A program made the position numbers and the translations under genes. 64,000 nt of DNA from Russula earlei (Eukaryota; Basidiomycota; Agaricomycetes; Russulales; Russulaceae). Below the pieces are notes generated by a model. It had not been told where the DNA came from. It searched no databases and saw nothing but the letters and a program-made list of their open reading frames with translations. Position 1 is the stretch's first letter. Every line of letters starts with the position of its first letter. This document shows positions 33,087 to 43,560 of this stretch, in pieces. The DNA is taken from assembly GCA_025769875.1 (NCBI GenBank), contig JAGFNK010000139.1:49419-113418 (forward strand), in the 5' to 3' direction.

Positions 33087-33833
33087 GCACGATATTTTCC
33101 TTTCCACGAGGCTTGCGATAACCACATCACAAAGTCAGTGAGTAACGCGACGCCGAGACAGGTGACCCCGAGAGACCAAAGAAAACTACGTGAGACTTGG
33201 TTACTTCTGGGATAGTGACGATGAAGCTCGCTCGACGTACAGGAGATAGTTCATCAGTGAAGATCGTCTGCGGGTGATCGTCTGGAATCACCCATCAGCC
33301 ACCAGCAGCGGCACACTTATAGGCAACCGCGGAGAGGCGCCCGTTGCCCACGCCCCTGTTCAGCTCGCAGCTTGAGGTTTACACCGCAGTCGGCCTCATG
33401 AGCAAAGCACGGGTTCGTAACATCGCACAACGATAAACGCACTAATCAGCAACAGTATGCAGTTTCGACTAGGAACGCCTTACTGCATGAGAGATAAATT
33501 TATACGACTCGTGAAATTTTTTTAAATCAATTGATCATGAGCGTACACGCGGCATTCGATGTGCGAGTGACTCCCCTCACGTCCACTCTTCAGAGCGAGC
33601 GTGCTGCGAGTTGAGAGCGTCGCGTTTTCAACTGGCGCTTAACGCAGAACGCTTCACTGTTCTGACCGTTTCGCCGCCACTCTACATCGATCACCACTGA
33701 ACGACCTCGCTCCGTTCAGTCTTTTTTTTCTTGCTTGACCCCGCTGGAGGACCTACGTCTCACACAAATCGGGAATCGACCCAGAGATGTAGAAGAATAC
33801 GTGCCGACGAGCAGCTCGGTAGAGGAAGTGGAG
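33087..33833. promoter_or_regulatory. Shared divergent promoter region of F-box B and the transporter
   Basis: No gene. Includes the duplicated upstream block (33,285-33,470) and a pyrimidine-rich tract (33,720-33,735) about 100 nt before the transporter ATG. Promoter function is inferred from position only. Confidence 0.4.
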
Positions 33834-36183
33834 ATGGGCCTCCTCGCCGGCGACGAGCACGCGTCTCCTGGCCAGACCGGTCATGGTTCTAGCGTCGATG
33901 AGGACAGCCTGAGTCTGAGCGACGACTCCGGGTTCGAGTCGACGGTGGGCGGCGACGCGGAGATGAAGGCGCCACTCACGAGGGAAGACAAAAAGGCGAT
34001 GGCGCTTTTGATCGTTCTTTGTGCGTTGCCCTCCTTGGTCGTTCGCGGTGCTTGACCTCGCTGATTCCGGCAATGCCGGCGTGCCTTCGCTTCGTTAGAC
34101 ATAATTCAAGGTGTTCCAGTGAGTGCCCTACCACTCGTTCTACACGTGGAGGATAGGTCGCGTCACTGCCGCGCGTATCCATGACACTTCCTCCCTGCTG
34201 ACCCCCTTTTAACCTTAGATTGGCCTGGCGATGGGTGCGCGAGTTTCCCACTTTTTGCTCTGCCTCCCGCGCCACGACTGAGCCTCTATCTTTAGAAACG
34301 CTGCCGTTTCTGCTGCGGGAACGCCTTTCATATTCGAAGATTGCTATATTCAGCCTATCGAGCTATCCGTACTCGCTCAAACTCCTTTGGTCGCCGATCG
34401 TCGATGCCAGATTCTTCCCCTCCGTCGGGCGCCGGCGCTCATGGATCATCCCCATGCAGACCCTCTTGGGCTCGTTGATGCTTTGGATGTCTTTCAGCGT
34501 CCAAGCATGGGTGGATGATGTCCGTCGCTTCGTTCTGTCCGTCACTTCAATTTGGCCCCTCACCGTTGACTTTTTGCTTTTGCCTCCTCACAGGCCGCTC
34601 ACCGTATCTACGCGTTGACCGTGATTTTCACAATCCTGGTCGTCATTGCTGCCACGCAAGACATCGCGGTAGATGGTAAGCTCTCTCCAGGGCTTTCCCC
34701 CTCATTCTCGATGCTCAGGTAAGCAGGGTGGTCGCTTACACTGCTGTCGCGAGAAAATCTGTCGTACGCCTCAACATGCCAAACGGTCGGCATAACCATC
34801 GGGTGGCTCATGTCGTTTACGGTCTTCCTCGCTCTCAATAGCGAGGCTTTCAGGTGCGAAGCTCCCTCGCGAGTATACCGATGCTGATGGCGCACAAACC
34901 AGCAAAAAATGGGGCACACCAATACTCACCCTGGGTGCTTATCTCAGATTTTGCAGTATTGCGTCCTTCGGTGCTACGTTGTGGTTAATCTTCTTTCAGA
35001 AAGAGGTGAGATTTACTATATCGCTCCGATTCACATCCGGCCAATACGTCCTCAGCGCAGCGAAGTCCTGTCGAAGGATGAAACCAGCATCACGAGCGTC
35101 TACAAGAGCATTTGGAGGGTCTCGCGACTGAAAAGTCTTTCAGTTCCCAGAAACCATTGGTTCATGCATGCTGATCGTTGAGGTCAGGTGTCCAATCCTT
35201 TCTTGTACTCCATCTCGTCTCCAAAGTTGGCTTCGCCGCAGACGACGCTGCTACGTCATTGAAAATGGTCGAAAAAGGCCTCGGGAAGGAAGATTTCGCG
35301 ATGGCGGTCCTGCTGGATTTTCCCATCCAGATAGTGTTCGGGTATTTCATCGCACGCTGGTCGCGCGGAGATCGTCCGCTGCGTCCGTGGATCTGGGCCT
35401 TTTGGCCGCGTCTGCTGTTCGCTTTCCTTGCGGCCGTTGTTCTGTGGAAATTCCCCGCGCCCCCGATAACAGCCAGCTTCTTCGCATTCCTGATTGTGTT
35501 CCGAAGTCTCGGAGAGATGCCAAGGTCAGTTCGTTGCTGGGATGATGTAAGATCTAATTTCTGTCGTAGTACAACACAGTTCGTTTGCAGTGGATCATTC
35601 CATGCCAGGGTGTCAGACCCTGGAATTGGCGGGACATATATTACAGTTTCGTGTCCTTTGTTTCTGTCGGCATCGGATCTCTTGTTGAACCCTGACAGCT
35701 CCTTAATACGGTTTCGAACCTCGGCAGTACCTGGCCGAGATTCTTTGTGCTTCGAGGTACAATGATACGCGACGTTCCTCACAAAAATCTGACCTTCTGC
35801 CATAAAGGTATAGACTATTTCACCATCGCCACTTGTGTTGCGAATAGCGACAGCACTTCCTTGGCTGCCAACGGTTCGTCCGCTCGGGGTACGGCTTCTT
35901 GTTCTCGCTAATGCCTACCTCTTGCAGGGGCGGAGTGCGTGTCCGAGGAGGGGAAAGCCTTGTGCTCTGCCGCAGCAGGTAAATGCGTCATGGAGCGCGA
36001 TGGCTACTATATCACGACCGGCATTTGTCTTGTGGTCGGACTGCTATTCATCGTGGGGCACATCGTTCCCACAGCGAAACGGCTACAAGGTTTGGTTGCA
36101 CGTAGTGTCATTCGAGTATGACGTCGCTGATCCCTTGCGTTTGCACAGCTCTACCTTTGACCATGTGGCGGGTTGCTCGTTGA
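33834..36183 (+). CDS. Acetyl-CoA transporter, SLC33 type (14 exons, 528 aa)
   Basis: Imports cytosolic acetyl-CoA into the ER/Golgi lumen in exchange-type transport (family knowledge). Exons: 33,834-34,020, 34,099-34,118, 34,219-34,234, 34,296-34,519, 34,594-34,675, 34,727-34,853, 34,903-35,005, 35,056-35,134, 35,188-35,524, 35,570-35,645, 35,699-35,756, 35,808-35,888, 35,928-36,089 and 36,149-36,183. They sum to 529 codons in one frame. Family landmarks: YIIQGVP, LPFLLRERLSYSKIAIF, SLKLLWSPIVDA, RRRSWIIPMQTL, TQDIAVDGW, LSYASTCQTVG, QSFLVLHLVSKVGF, STWPRFFVLRG and a final LPLTMWRVAR. The acidic/serine N-terminus (about 55 residues) is cytosolic and about 12 membrane segments follow. Exons 2 and 3 are only 20 and 16 nt. 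The start is the first in-frame ATG. The intron 8 donor (GTCTTT) is weak. Confidence 0.92.
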
Positions 36184-37715
36184 GCACTGGAATGGTAACG
36201 CGTCGCGAAGGGCTAACACTTCGGTACCGTCGTAGCGGCTGCGTTGGAACGGTTCTCCGAGGGCTGTGCAAAGATACCTAGTTCGTCCACCGGGCTCCGG
36301 GTCATTATTGTTTATCTTAGAGCCTCTTCATGTTTAGAGGATTTATATCAGGGGTTTTTTTTGTTTTATCGCCCTCCCAGGACGAAAACTGATTGAGGCT
36401 ATGATGTACGATATGTGTCCGGTTAGGGATTGGACCCTGTGCCATTGCACTCAGATGTGATCATGATGTGGTGGCACCAACAGAATGAGGTCAGAGTAAC
36501 ATGGCAACGACAACAAACATGGTCGTGTAGACATGCGCGACCAAAGTGTGAGTGAGAAAGAATCACGTTGTGCGACCGTGGATGTCGCAACCACCGTCTT
36601 TCTTTCACGATGCGGTTTCCGGTTCTTGTTGTTCTCGTATCCGAGTTCTATGCCTCAGCCACTCCCTTCGGAGCTCCCGGAGTTTCTTAACGACTCTGAT
36701 GCGGTTTCAGAGATACGCTTGGCATGCTCCAGGATTCTGCGGCTAGAGCAAGGCCGCTCATCTTCTCAACACAAATCACAGGGTCCATGAACGAAAGCTT
36801 TATTCACGCGAGGATCCCTCGGCTATATCACCCGAGAAGGACCTTCGATGCGAAGCGAGCGAACGTGTAGCCAAAGAGGTGATTTTATGACAATCAGATG
36901 GAGTGAAATGAATCATCTGCAGTACATCCATCAGCAAAATGACATCCACTAGAGTAACTGGGGTTACTGGTATCACTAGTTCTAGTGATCCCAGCAAATC
37001 TAGGATGAATCCTAATGCTTCTATGACCACAAGTCATTCTATGAATTGAACCTGTCTCTATAAATGATAAGACTGATTCCAGTATTTCCATGCTCTGCCA
37101 GACAGTCATATCAGAAAGTCAATATATTCATTTAATAACAACATTACATCCCATAGCTAAACAGTACTGAAGAGATGTGCAGGAAAGGGATGAACAGTGC
37201 ACCACATGTTGTGCCTTGCAAGAGTACAGGGAAACAGAAAAAAAGAAGAGGAAAACAAATGAGGAAAAGATGCAACTCACATACAGGCACTGTTGTTGCT
37301 GTTGTCGTGGCACTGGTAAAGCAATTGCTCACCCCTCCACTCCTGCTTGCACGGCGCCAAGGCATTTATGTTCCTTCTTTGTCAATGACATTAGAGAGTG
37401 TCCCCTCCTGCCTCACCTTCTGGCATGCGCGACTTCTGCACGCTAAGCTTTGCACATGTGTTTTTCATTTCATTGACTTGTACCATCTTGGTGACGCATA
37501 AGTAAGGTGAGATGTCAGATGAACAAGAATCGAATCAAACCAAGAACATGGGACACTACGCTTCAGGAGGTGAAGAGTGATCTCGGATCAACTTTTCGCT
37601 AGCATTCACATATTTGGCTACTGTTTTGCGAGTGAACCTGGTGACAAGTCAATAATGATATGGGCGTTGTACATTCATCAGAAAGGTGATGGTGATGAGC
37701 TAACTTGATGTTCCT
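36184..37715. other. Intergenic, no gene recognised
   Basis: A 46-codon frame starting MPQPLPSELPEFLNDSD at about 36,650 is possible but has no support. Positions 36,800-37,140 contain short palindromes (GTAACTGGGGTTAC; TCACTAGTTCTAGTGA). The rest is low in coding signal. Confidence 0.4.
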
Positions 37716-37916
37716 GCCCTTGACATGCATGTTGGGCTCGCAAATAGCGAATGGGTTGACATCATGAGGCTGAATATTGCCAAGGCTGTGATTGACAAAA
37801 CGGTATGTCGTTTCGTCGGAGCGCACAGCAAAAAGAACGTCTTTTATCGTCGCGTTTTGTGAGAAACGCCAGTAGTCCTTGGCGATGGCTGGCGCTGCCA
37901 AGTTCTCCCTGTTCAT
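37716..37916 (-). pseudogene. aox: Alternative oxidase C-terminal relic
   Basis: The minus strand encodes about 67 residues matching the C-terminal diiron part of alternative oxidase, the non-proton-pumping ubiquinol oxidase of the inner mitochondrial membrane: AIAKDYWRFSQNATIKDV, then AVRSDETTYRFVNHSL, then DVNPFA and EPNMHVKG. In functional enzymes the segment reads (R)(A/S)DExxHRxVNH, with the Glu and the following His as iron ligands. Here that His is Tyr (TAC, one transition from CAC). The N-terminal two thirds of the gene, including the other ligand motifs, are absent in the surrounding sequence. Confidence 0.78.
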
Positions 37917-38931
37917 CACGTTCAGTTTAGTCAAAGAATCATGGCACGTGACCACCGCTTCACGTATACCACCACTTCCGGAGACGCCCCTTCCCCACTC
38001 GCGCGCGTATATGTCACCAGTCCGCGCCTGTGGGCCACACCGTCGCTACGTCCTTTCGCCGCCTATCTGATGATGGCTCTAAGTTACCACGCCTGCACCG
38101 TCCTCTCACCCTTAGCGCCCTTCGTTCGACACCAAAAAAATGCGACGATGGAGTGACATGCTCCGCCGGGCTGGCGAACCTCCTAGGGGACCACAGCCAA
38201 GCCAATAAAAACGTCAGTTCACGCACGCGCGCCGTCTACCGCAGTGCTTCTCATACCGAGACCGTCTTTCCCAAGGTTCTTGTCCCGGGACGATTTTCGC
38301 TGCGTCGTTTCTGGGAAGGTTGATGTTCGGTCATCGTTGACGAATGACGAGCTCGACGAGGAAGGCGCGCACGTCGCGTTTGCAAATGTGCGACACTCGG
38401 TGCGTGCACAATTTTCCCCAAGTCTACCAACGTGAGTATTTCTGGTTCGAAGGACGAGGGCGCCAAGGTGCATTCCTGTGTGCCCTTGTCTCATCACGGT
38501 TATGCCGCGTCCGAGATGTTTCGGCTTTGAGGATCTTCCCGAAAAGCTGAATCGGTGCCGGTATCCACAATCTCGACAACGTCATGGCATTAGATCACAG
38601 TGTTCACTGTTTGCTCGATCAGGCTACGAGTATGGTTTGAGGCCTACGGTGCGTGATTTGGAACGCTCAGCGCTCGTGCTGAAGCGCTGAAGGTCTCTAG
38701 CAGGGCGAGGAAAATACCTACACCGTTCGCGCCACGAAAGAAACTTTTTGCTTTTGCAAGGCGAACCCGATCACATTCAAAAGTCCAGACCTTCCGTTGC
38801 GAAACCCCACTCATCTCAAGATCCATGCCGCATGTTGTACAGTTGCCCATTTATCTGGCGCAGGTGAATACACGGACAAGATTTTAGAAGACCTAGAAGA
38901 TATGCGAGTCCTGTCTAAGGATGGTTCATCT
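37917..38931. other. Intergenic, no gene supported
   Basis: Several short frames on both strands (for example around 38,320-38,430 and 38,720-38,850) without consistent splice links or known domains. Confidence 0.4.
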
Positions 38932-39216
38932 GACAGAAAATGCGCCCTTGAGCGCACGGCCTCTTGACTCGTAACGGCCTTGTTTCTTGGCAGGACAAGT
39001 AGTTAATAAGTGTATTTCGTTTGAGCACGCGTCATGTGTGCTTCAATTGGGATCGCCTTGGGCTCGTGATATTTCGGTAAGCCATACGCTACAATTCGAA
39101 ATATCACGAGCCGTGCTCAAACTAGATACACTTATCAACTATTGACTACTTGTCCTGCTGAGAAACAAGGCCGTTACGAGTCAAGAGGCCGTGCGCGCAA
39201 AGGCGCATTTTCTGTC
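38932..39216. repeat. Foldback element: nested inverted repeats, about 285 bp
   Basis: The outer arms 38,932-39,028 and 39,112-39,216 are inverted copies (GACAGAAAATGCGCC outward, TTGAGCAC inward) with a few small differences. In the centre lies a second, perfect inverted repeat of 16 bp (39,061-39,076 and 39,097-39,112; GGCTCGTGATATTTCG). The whole could form one long hairpin. No coding frame. It may be a foldback-type MITE. Confidence 0.85.
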
Positions 39217-39637
39217 ATCATCTGCGCACGTTCTGTCATTTGCCTAGAACCTTTTAGTCAAAAGGTCACTGTCCTCTGATACTCAGAAATGCGTATTTGT
39301 GTCCAAGGCCCAGATCTCGTCCTACATGACTGTGATTCACTTTCCAGGCCTTATTAGAATGCCATAATGATGGGAGCCAATATGTACATGTGATCGCGAT
39401 CTACTATACAAGGACAGGTCACGTGCATTTTCCCTGCCCGCTGTGTGAACTTCAACCAAAACATGTTAAACGTACAAAGTTTATGTCCCATGCGGTTTGC
39501 CTGCCCCAGCGGAGAGCTTAAGCTCAGGCAATACGTCAAACAGACCAATAACCCTTGCTTCCTAGGCGATGGCAACGTCATCCTTCTTGTTGCAGAAGTC
39601 CAATTGATCGCCCGCCCGGTTGCTTGCCAACCCCAAA
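39217..39637. other. Intergenic, no gene seen
   Basis: Between the foldback element and the 3' end of the uncharacterised gene; only short frames. Confidence 0.5.
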
Positions 39638-40731
39638 CTAGATCTTCTTGGCTCGAACGGCCTCAATGCCCTCATCTTCGACGCGTGCACTGAAAAGCGG
39701 GTAAGTCCATATGAAACACTGTGCTGATCACGATACGAGAAAGAAAGGGAAACGGGGGGACTTTTGCTCACCAGCCGCACGAAGGCCCCATTCTCGCGAA
39801 TCCACCATCCGGCCTGACGTCGTCTCTGCTTTGCCGCCCTCAGGCTCGCGTCTTCTCGCGCCTTCCCTTTCACTCTCATTGCCTCTTCCGCCCATCCCTT
39901 CCTCCACCGTGCGCGGTGTTCTCGCGACGACAGCTCCGCATCCTCCACATCATCCGGCTGCGCGCCAAACTCCTCGAGATAAATTATCCGCCTCTTCGTC
40001 GCCTCCCACGCTCGTCGCGCGTCCGCTTCGTCGCGGCTCCCGCCGACCGGTCTTTCCTTTTTCCTTCGCCCCTCTTGAGCCTGCCTATTCGTGCCTGCCT
40101 CGGCGAGGGTGTCTGCGACCGGCATCCCCAGGTTTGGGGTGCCGCCTCTGTCCCCGATTTGGAACATGGCGTCTATCAGCGCTCGGTATCCTTGCGCGGA
40201 TTCCCCCGTTGTAACCTCGTTTTCTGCCCATTCCGTCCTCCCCTTCGAATCGAGAAAGACCGGGTGATCGCAGAGCGGGCTTGCTTGCCCGTGCCAACGG
40301 ACGGCTCCTTCTTTGAATTCCCATGCTCCCGGGGTGTCCGCTTCGGATAGCGACGAGTGATCCGTCGACCAGAGCTTCATGGCGGCCTGCTTTGCGTCGC
40401 CCCGTCCGTCGTTTGTCACGCGCACCTGTTGCACTTTGCTGGGTGTCTTGTTCAGCGGCGTCACACCGCCTTGTGGAGATACCCAGGACTCATCGCTCAG
40501 TGCCCGCTTGTGCAGAATGTCGCTGCTCCCACCGGCTCGATGGTCCTTGTACGTCCGATTTGCTGCGCTGATGCGGAGAATGCTCCGGGCACCCGAGCCA
40601 AGCTTGCACAACTTGATGCGAAGGCTTGCGTTCTGTGGTGGCACGTTCGAGACGCTAGAGAAGCCACCGACTGAATGGCCTTTGCTTATCTGCCGTGTTG
40701 TAGAGGCTGTTTTGCAGATAGGCGTTGTCAT
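39638..40731 (-). CDS. Uncharacterised protein (2 exons, about 346 aa)
   Basis: Exon 1 is 40,731-39,772 (320 codons, open throughout). The 53-nt intron 39,771-39,719 has GTGAGC and CACAG ends, and exon 2 is 39,718-39,638. The spliced C-terminus reads TYPLFSARVEDEGIEAV, more protein-like than the unspliced reading. The middle of the protein is rich in Arg, Ala and Glu with predicted helical, coiled-coil-like character (EHRARWRKGWAEEAMRVKGK). No transmembrane segment or known domain. It starts at a true ATG. I do not recognise a family and assign no function. Confidence 0.6.
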
Positions 40732-41617
40732 CTCGAGGCAGGAGGGGTTTGGTGGGATGAAGGCAGAAGAGTGATGGGAGAGAGTGCGAGGGTGTTGATA
40801 GACTCCCGATGTCTTAACACTCAGATGCTAGCCGTTGGATCCAAGAGCACCGCAAGAATGACAGGCGGCACGCCTGTAGATAAGGCCTTTGGCCCATCTC
40901 GTTCCGATTTTACATCCCGCTGCTCCAGTATGCGTCGTTCTGGAACAGTCTGCACCTTTGGTGGTTTCCATGGCAAGTGCGGCTGCGAGGTGGGTATAGC
41001 GTGGGTGGCAGGTGCTGAGCACTGTATTACGGGTAATGGGAGGCAGCGCATGCTATCCTAAATTTGGCTACTAATGAGCGCCGCGTCAGCAAATGATGGC
41101 AGGGCAGCGGAGAATATCAGGTTCATCTAACGGCCTCCTCCATTCAACAAGCTAAACAAAGTGACTTGGTGATCAGGGACGACTAATATCCCCGGTCATG
41201 GGAACGTCGCGGTGCCCGGTGCTCGTCCCGAAGCAATGTACTCGACCGGAGTGCACAGGGCTATCGATCCGTCCAGTATTTGACGACGGACCTCGCAGCT
41301 GGATGTCGCGCTGGACGTCGCATCGCATACCGCGCACAAGCGTCATGAGCTGACTGTACCTCAAGCTCAACTGTATCTGGTCAGATTGCAACATCGGCGT
41401 CGTTCTGATCTTCCCAAAAAAATCACCTTGGAACATGTATTTTGCGTGTACATCCACCCACGAGTCCGTCAATGATGATGATGATGATGATTCGAAGGGT
41501 CACTGATGGCGTTGTCATGTTCACACGACTTGTACGAGCCTTGGATCAATGATACGTCTACTTTGTTTTGTCCATATCGGGATTGCACCGGGTGCACGTG
41601 GCGGTGAGAACAAAGAT
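40732..41617. other. Intergenic, no gene seen
   Basis: Moderately GC-rich; short frames on both strands only. A (GAT)n tract lies at about 41,471-41,490. Confidence 0.5.
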
Positions 41618-41627
41618 AAAAAAAAAA
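41618..41627 (-). terminator. RNA polymerase III T-run terminator of the tRNA gene
   Basis: Ten consecutive T on the minus strand a few bases after the tRNA 3' end, the standard Pol III termination signal. Confidence 0.85.
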
Positions 41628-41631
41628 GGGC

Positions 41632-41704
41632 TGGTTCAATCCGGGATCGAACCGGAGACCTTCTGTGTGTAAGACAGAAATCATAACCACTAGACCATTG
41701 AACC
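41632..41704 (-). tRNA. tRNA-Val (anticodon UAC)
   Basis: 73 nt without intron. The acceptor stem GGTTCAA pairs with TTGAACC and the discriminator base is A. The anticodon stem TCTGT/ACAGA encloses CTTACAC, placing TAC at positions 34-36. The T arm contains GGTTCGATCC (B box) and the D arm TGGTCTAGTGG (A box). The CCA end is not encoded, as usual in eukaryotes. It decodes GUA valine codons. Confidence 0.95.
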
Positions 41705-41801
41705 GTGATCGTTTGTGCTTCCCGTAGACACACATGCTTTGAACCCCGATGGGGAACCGACCAACCATCCCTCGATTTTTTTCCCGATTAATTCATTTTT
41801 A

Positions 41802-43306
41802 ATGGCGTTGGCGTTGCCCTCCTCGCTCGTCCCATGGCTCCCCACCATATCCGCCCTCCTCCTCCCATTCCTCCTCCGCCTCCTCCCAATCTTCCGTGAG
41901 CCACCCTCACGCCCGCGGGCCCCCGCCCCGCTCCGCTCCCCGATCTCCGCCCTCCTCGCGCTCTACGCGCTCTACACCCTGCACCTCCTCGCCTTCGCCC
42001 GGCCCCCAAACATCTTCACCGCGCTCCGCCTCCCGCTCAACGCGCCCCAATCCGCCATACGCGCCGCGCTCGCGCGCTCGAGGTACGTCGGTCGTCCCGC
42101 CACGGCCACGGCCACGGCGTCGGCGTCCACGTTCGAGAACGACGGCGGCGCAGAGACGCTCGCGCTGCCTCCCGCGCTCGAGAGGCTCCTCTCGCGCCTG
42201 GCGTCTTCGGACGCGCGCACCATGCTCGTCCGGTGCGCGTCCTCCTCCTCCTCCTCCCCCTCCCCCTCCTCCTCCCCCTCCCCCTCTCTCGCGCCCGCCT
42301 AACCGATCCCCCCTGAACTGACACGCCCTGATCCGATCGATCCACGGGTCCCATGGTCCCACGGACCCGCAGCTTCGGCCAGCGCGCCGTCCAGACCTGC
42401 GCGCACTGCGCCACGGACGGCGACTACGCGCTGCACGCGCTGCCGCCGGCCTTGCTCTCCTATGCGCTGGCGGCCGCCGTGCTGGGCGCGGTGACGATAC
42501 GGGGTACGGCGCGCGAGTCGCGTCGCGGGATCGGCCTCATGCTGCTCGTCGTCGCCGCGCTCGTCGAGGCCTATTGGGCCTACACGGTCCCCGTGCGCAT
42601 CCCCTCCCGCCCGAAACACCAAGGCGACGACCCGGTCATGGTAAGATCTATACCCCACCCCTCCCCCCCACGCAGCCTTCCTCCCGAGCCCCACACTCAC
42701 GATTGACGCACACGCGCACGCACCGCACGCGATGCGCATGGCGTGTTGGCCTTTCATTTTTTTTTTTTTTTTTTTTTCCGGTTGCAGTGGCACGACACCC
42801 TCTGGTCCCTCCGACACGCCCTCTTTCTCGCCCTCCCGCTCTCCATCCACCTGCTCCCCGCGCCGCCTCACACGCCCCCCCTGTCCGCGACGCTGACCCA
42901 CCTGCATCAAACCGCCGACGCGCAGCTCGCCCGCCTGCACTTCCTGCGTCTGAGCACCTCCGGCGTCCAGCGCGTGCCCGAGCTCCGCACGCGCGCGGCG
43001 GCTTTCTGGGCCCGCGAGCGCACCCTGGGCTCCGCCGTCCGCCGCGACGCCGACGTGCGCGCTGCCGCGGAGCGGGCCGGGCTTGGCATTGCCCCTCCGG
43101 AGGGGAGGGCGCTGCTGGGTTCGCAGGATCATGCCGAGGCACAGAAGCGCACGGCGACGGCTAGGCCTAGCCAGAACGCCCAGGACGGTGGTGGCGATGG
43201 TGCCAGCGGGGAGGGCACCCTGCACAGGGCAGCACGGAATGCCGTCGCGGCCCTCAAAGAGACGATGCTGCGGCGGGAAGAGTCGCCCCATGTAGGAGCG
43301 CAGTAA
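41802..43306 (+). CDS. Conserved fungal multi-pass membrane protein (3 exons, 405 aa)
   Basis: Exons 41,802-42,232, 42,373-42,640 and 42,788-43,306 sum to 406 codons. The first intron contains a CT-rich repeat and the second a T20-like tract. The N-terminus is strongly hydrophobic (LVPWLPTISALLLPFLLRLL). Further membrane segments follow near residues 50-65 and 175-230 (LSYALAAAVLGAVTI, GLMLLVVAALVEAYWAY), then LWSLRHALFLALPLSIHLL. A CAHC pair follows the first intron in a context TMLVRFGQRAVQTC. The C-terminal 130 residues are soluble, Ala/Arg-rich and helical. The pattern resembles uncharacterised conserved fungal membrane proteins; the function is unknown. Confidence 0.78.
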
Positions 43307-43560
43307 GTAGCGCATAGATACGTTTCATTTCACACATGCCAAATGCAAAGCTACACAGCAACTTTGTTGTTGGTCACATGGAGATGGCGATTCATGATGC
43401 GATCATGGGATTACTAGTGTAAAAGTCTAACGTCCACGGTGACACATAATGAAAACGACGAATGAAGGCGCTCGACTCGTTATGGACACCATGCCAAGAA
43501 GTGGGGGGGAGTGAAGGGTATGGTAAGAATCATGCAACGAACCTTGGGCGAGGGGATGGT
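43307..43560. other. Convergent 3' region between two genes
   Basis: Gap of 254 nt where the plus-strand membrane-protein gene and the minus-strand OSBP gene meet tail to tail. No feature seen. Confidence 0.5.

Larger units (their letters stand above)
31136..33450. repeat. Segmental duplication edge: promoter region shared by both F-box copies
   Basis: About 31,140-31,320 and 33,285-33,470 are similar, including GAGGCGCCCGTTGCCCACGC and CACGGGTTCGTAA. With the F-box genes and the transporter fragment this defines a tandem duplication unit of roughly 2 kb. Confidence 0.7.

Noticed and set aside
35939..36121. Separate 60-codon frame as a small membrane protein
   Set aside because: It is exon 13 of the acetyl-CoA transporter; its frame and motifs continue the upstream and downstream exons.
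41788..43315. Several long antisense frames over the membrane-protein gene
   Set aside because: Very high GC leaves all frames open. Splice sites, hydrophobic pattern and frame sum support only the plus-strand gene.
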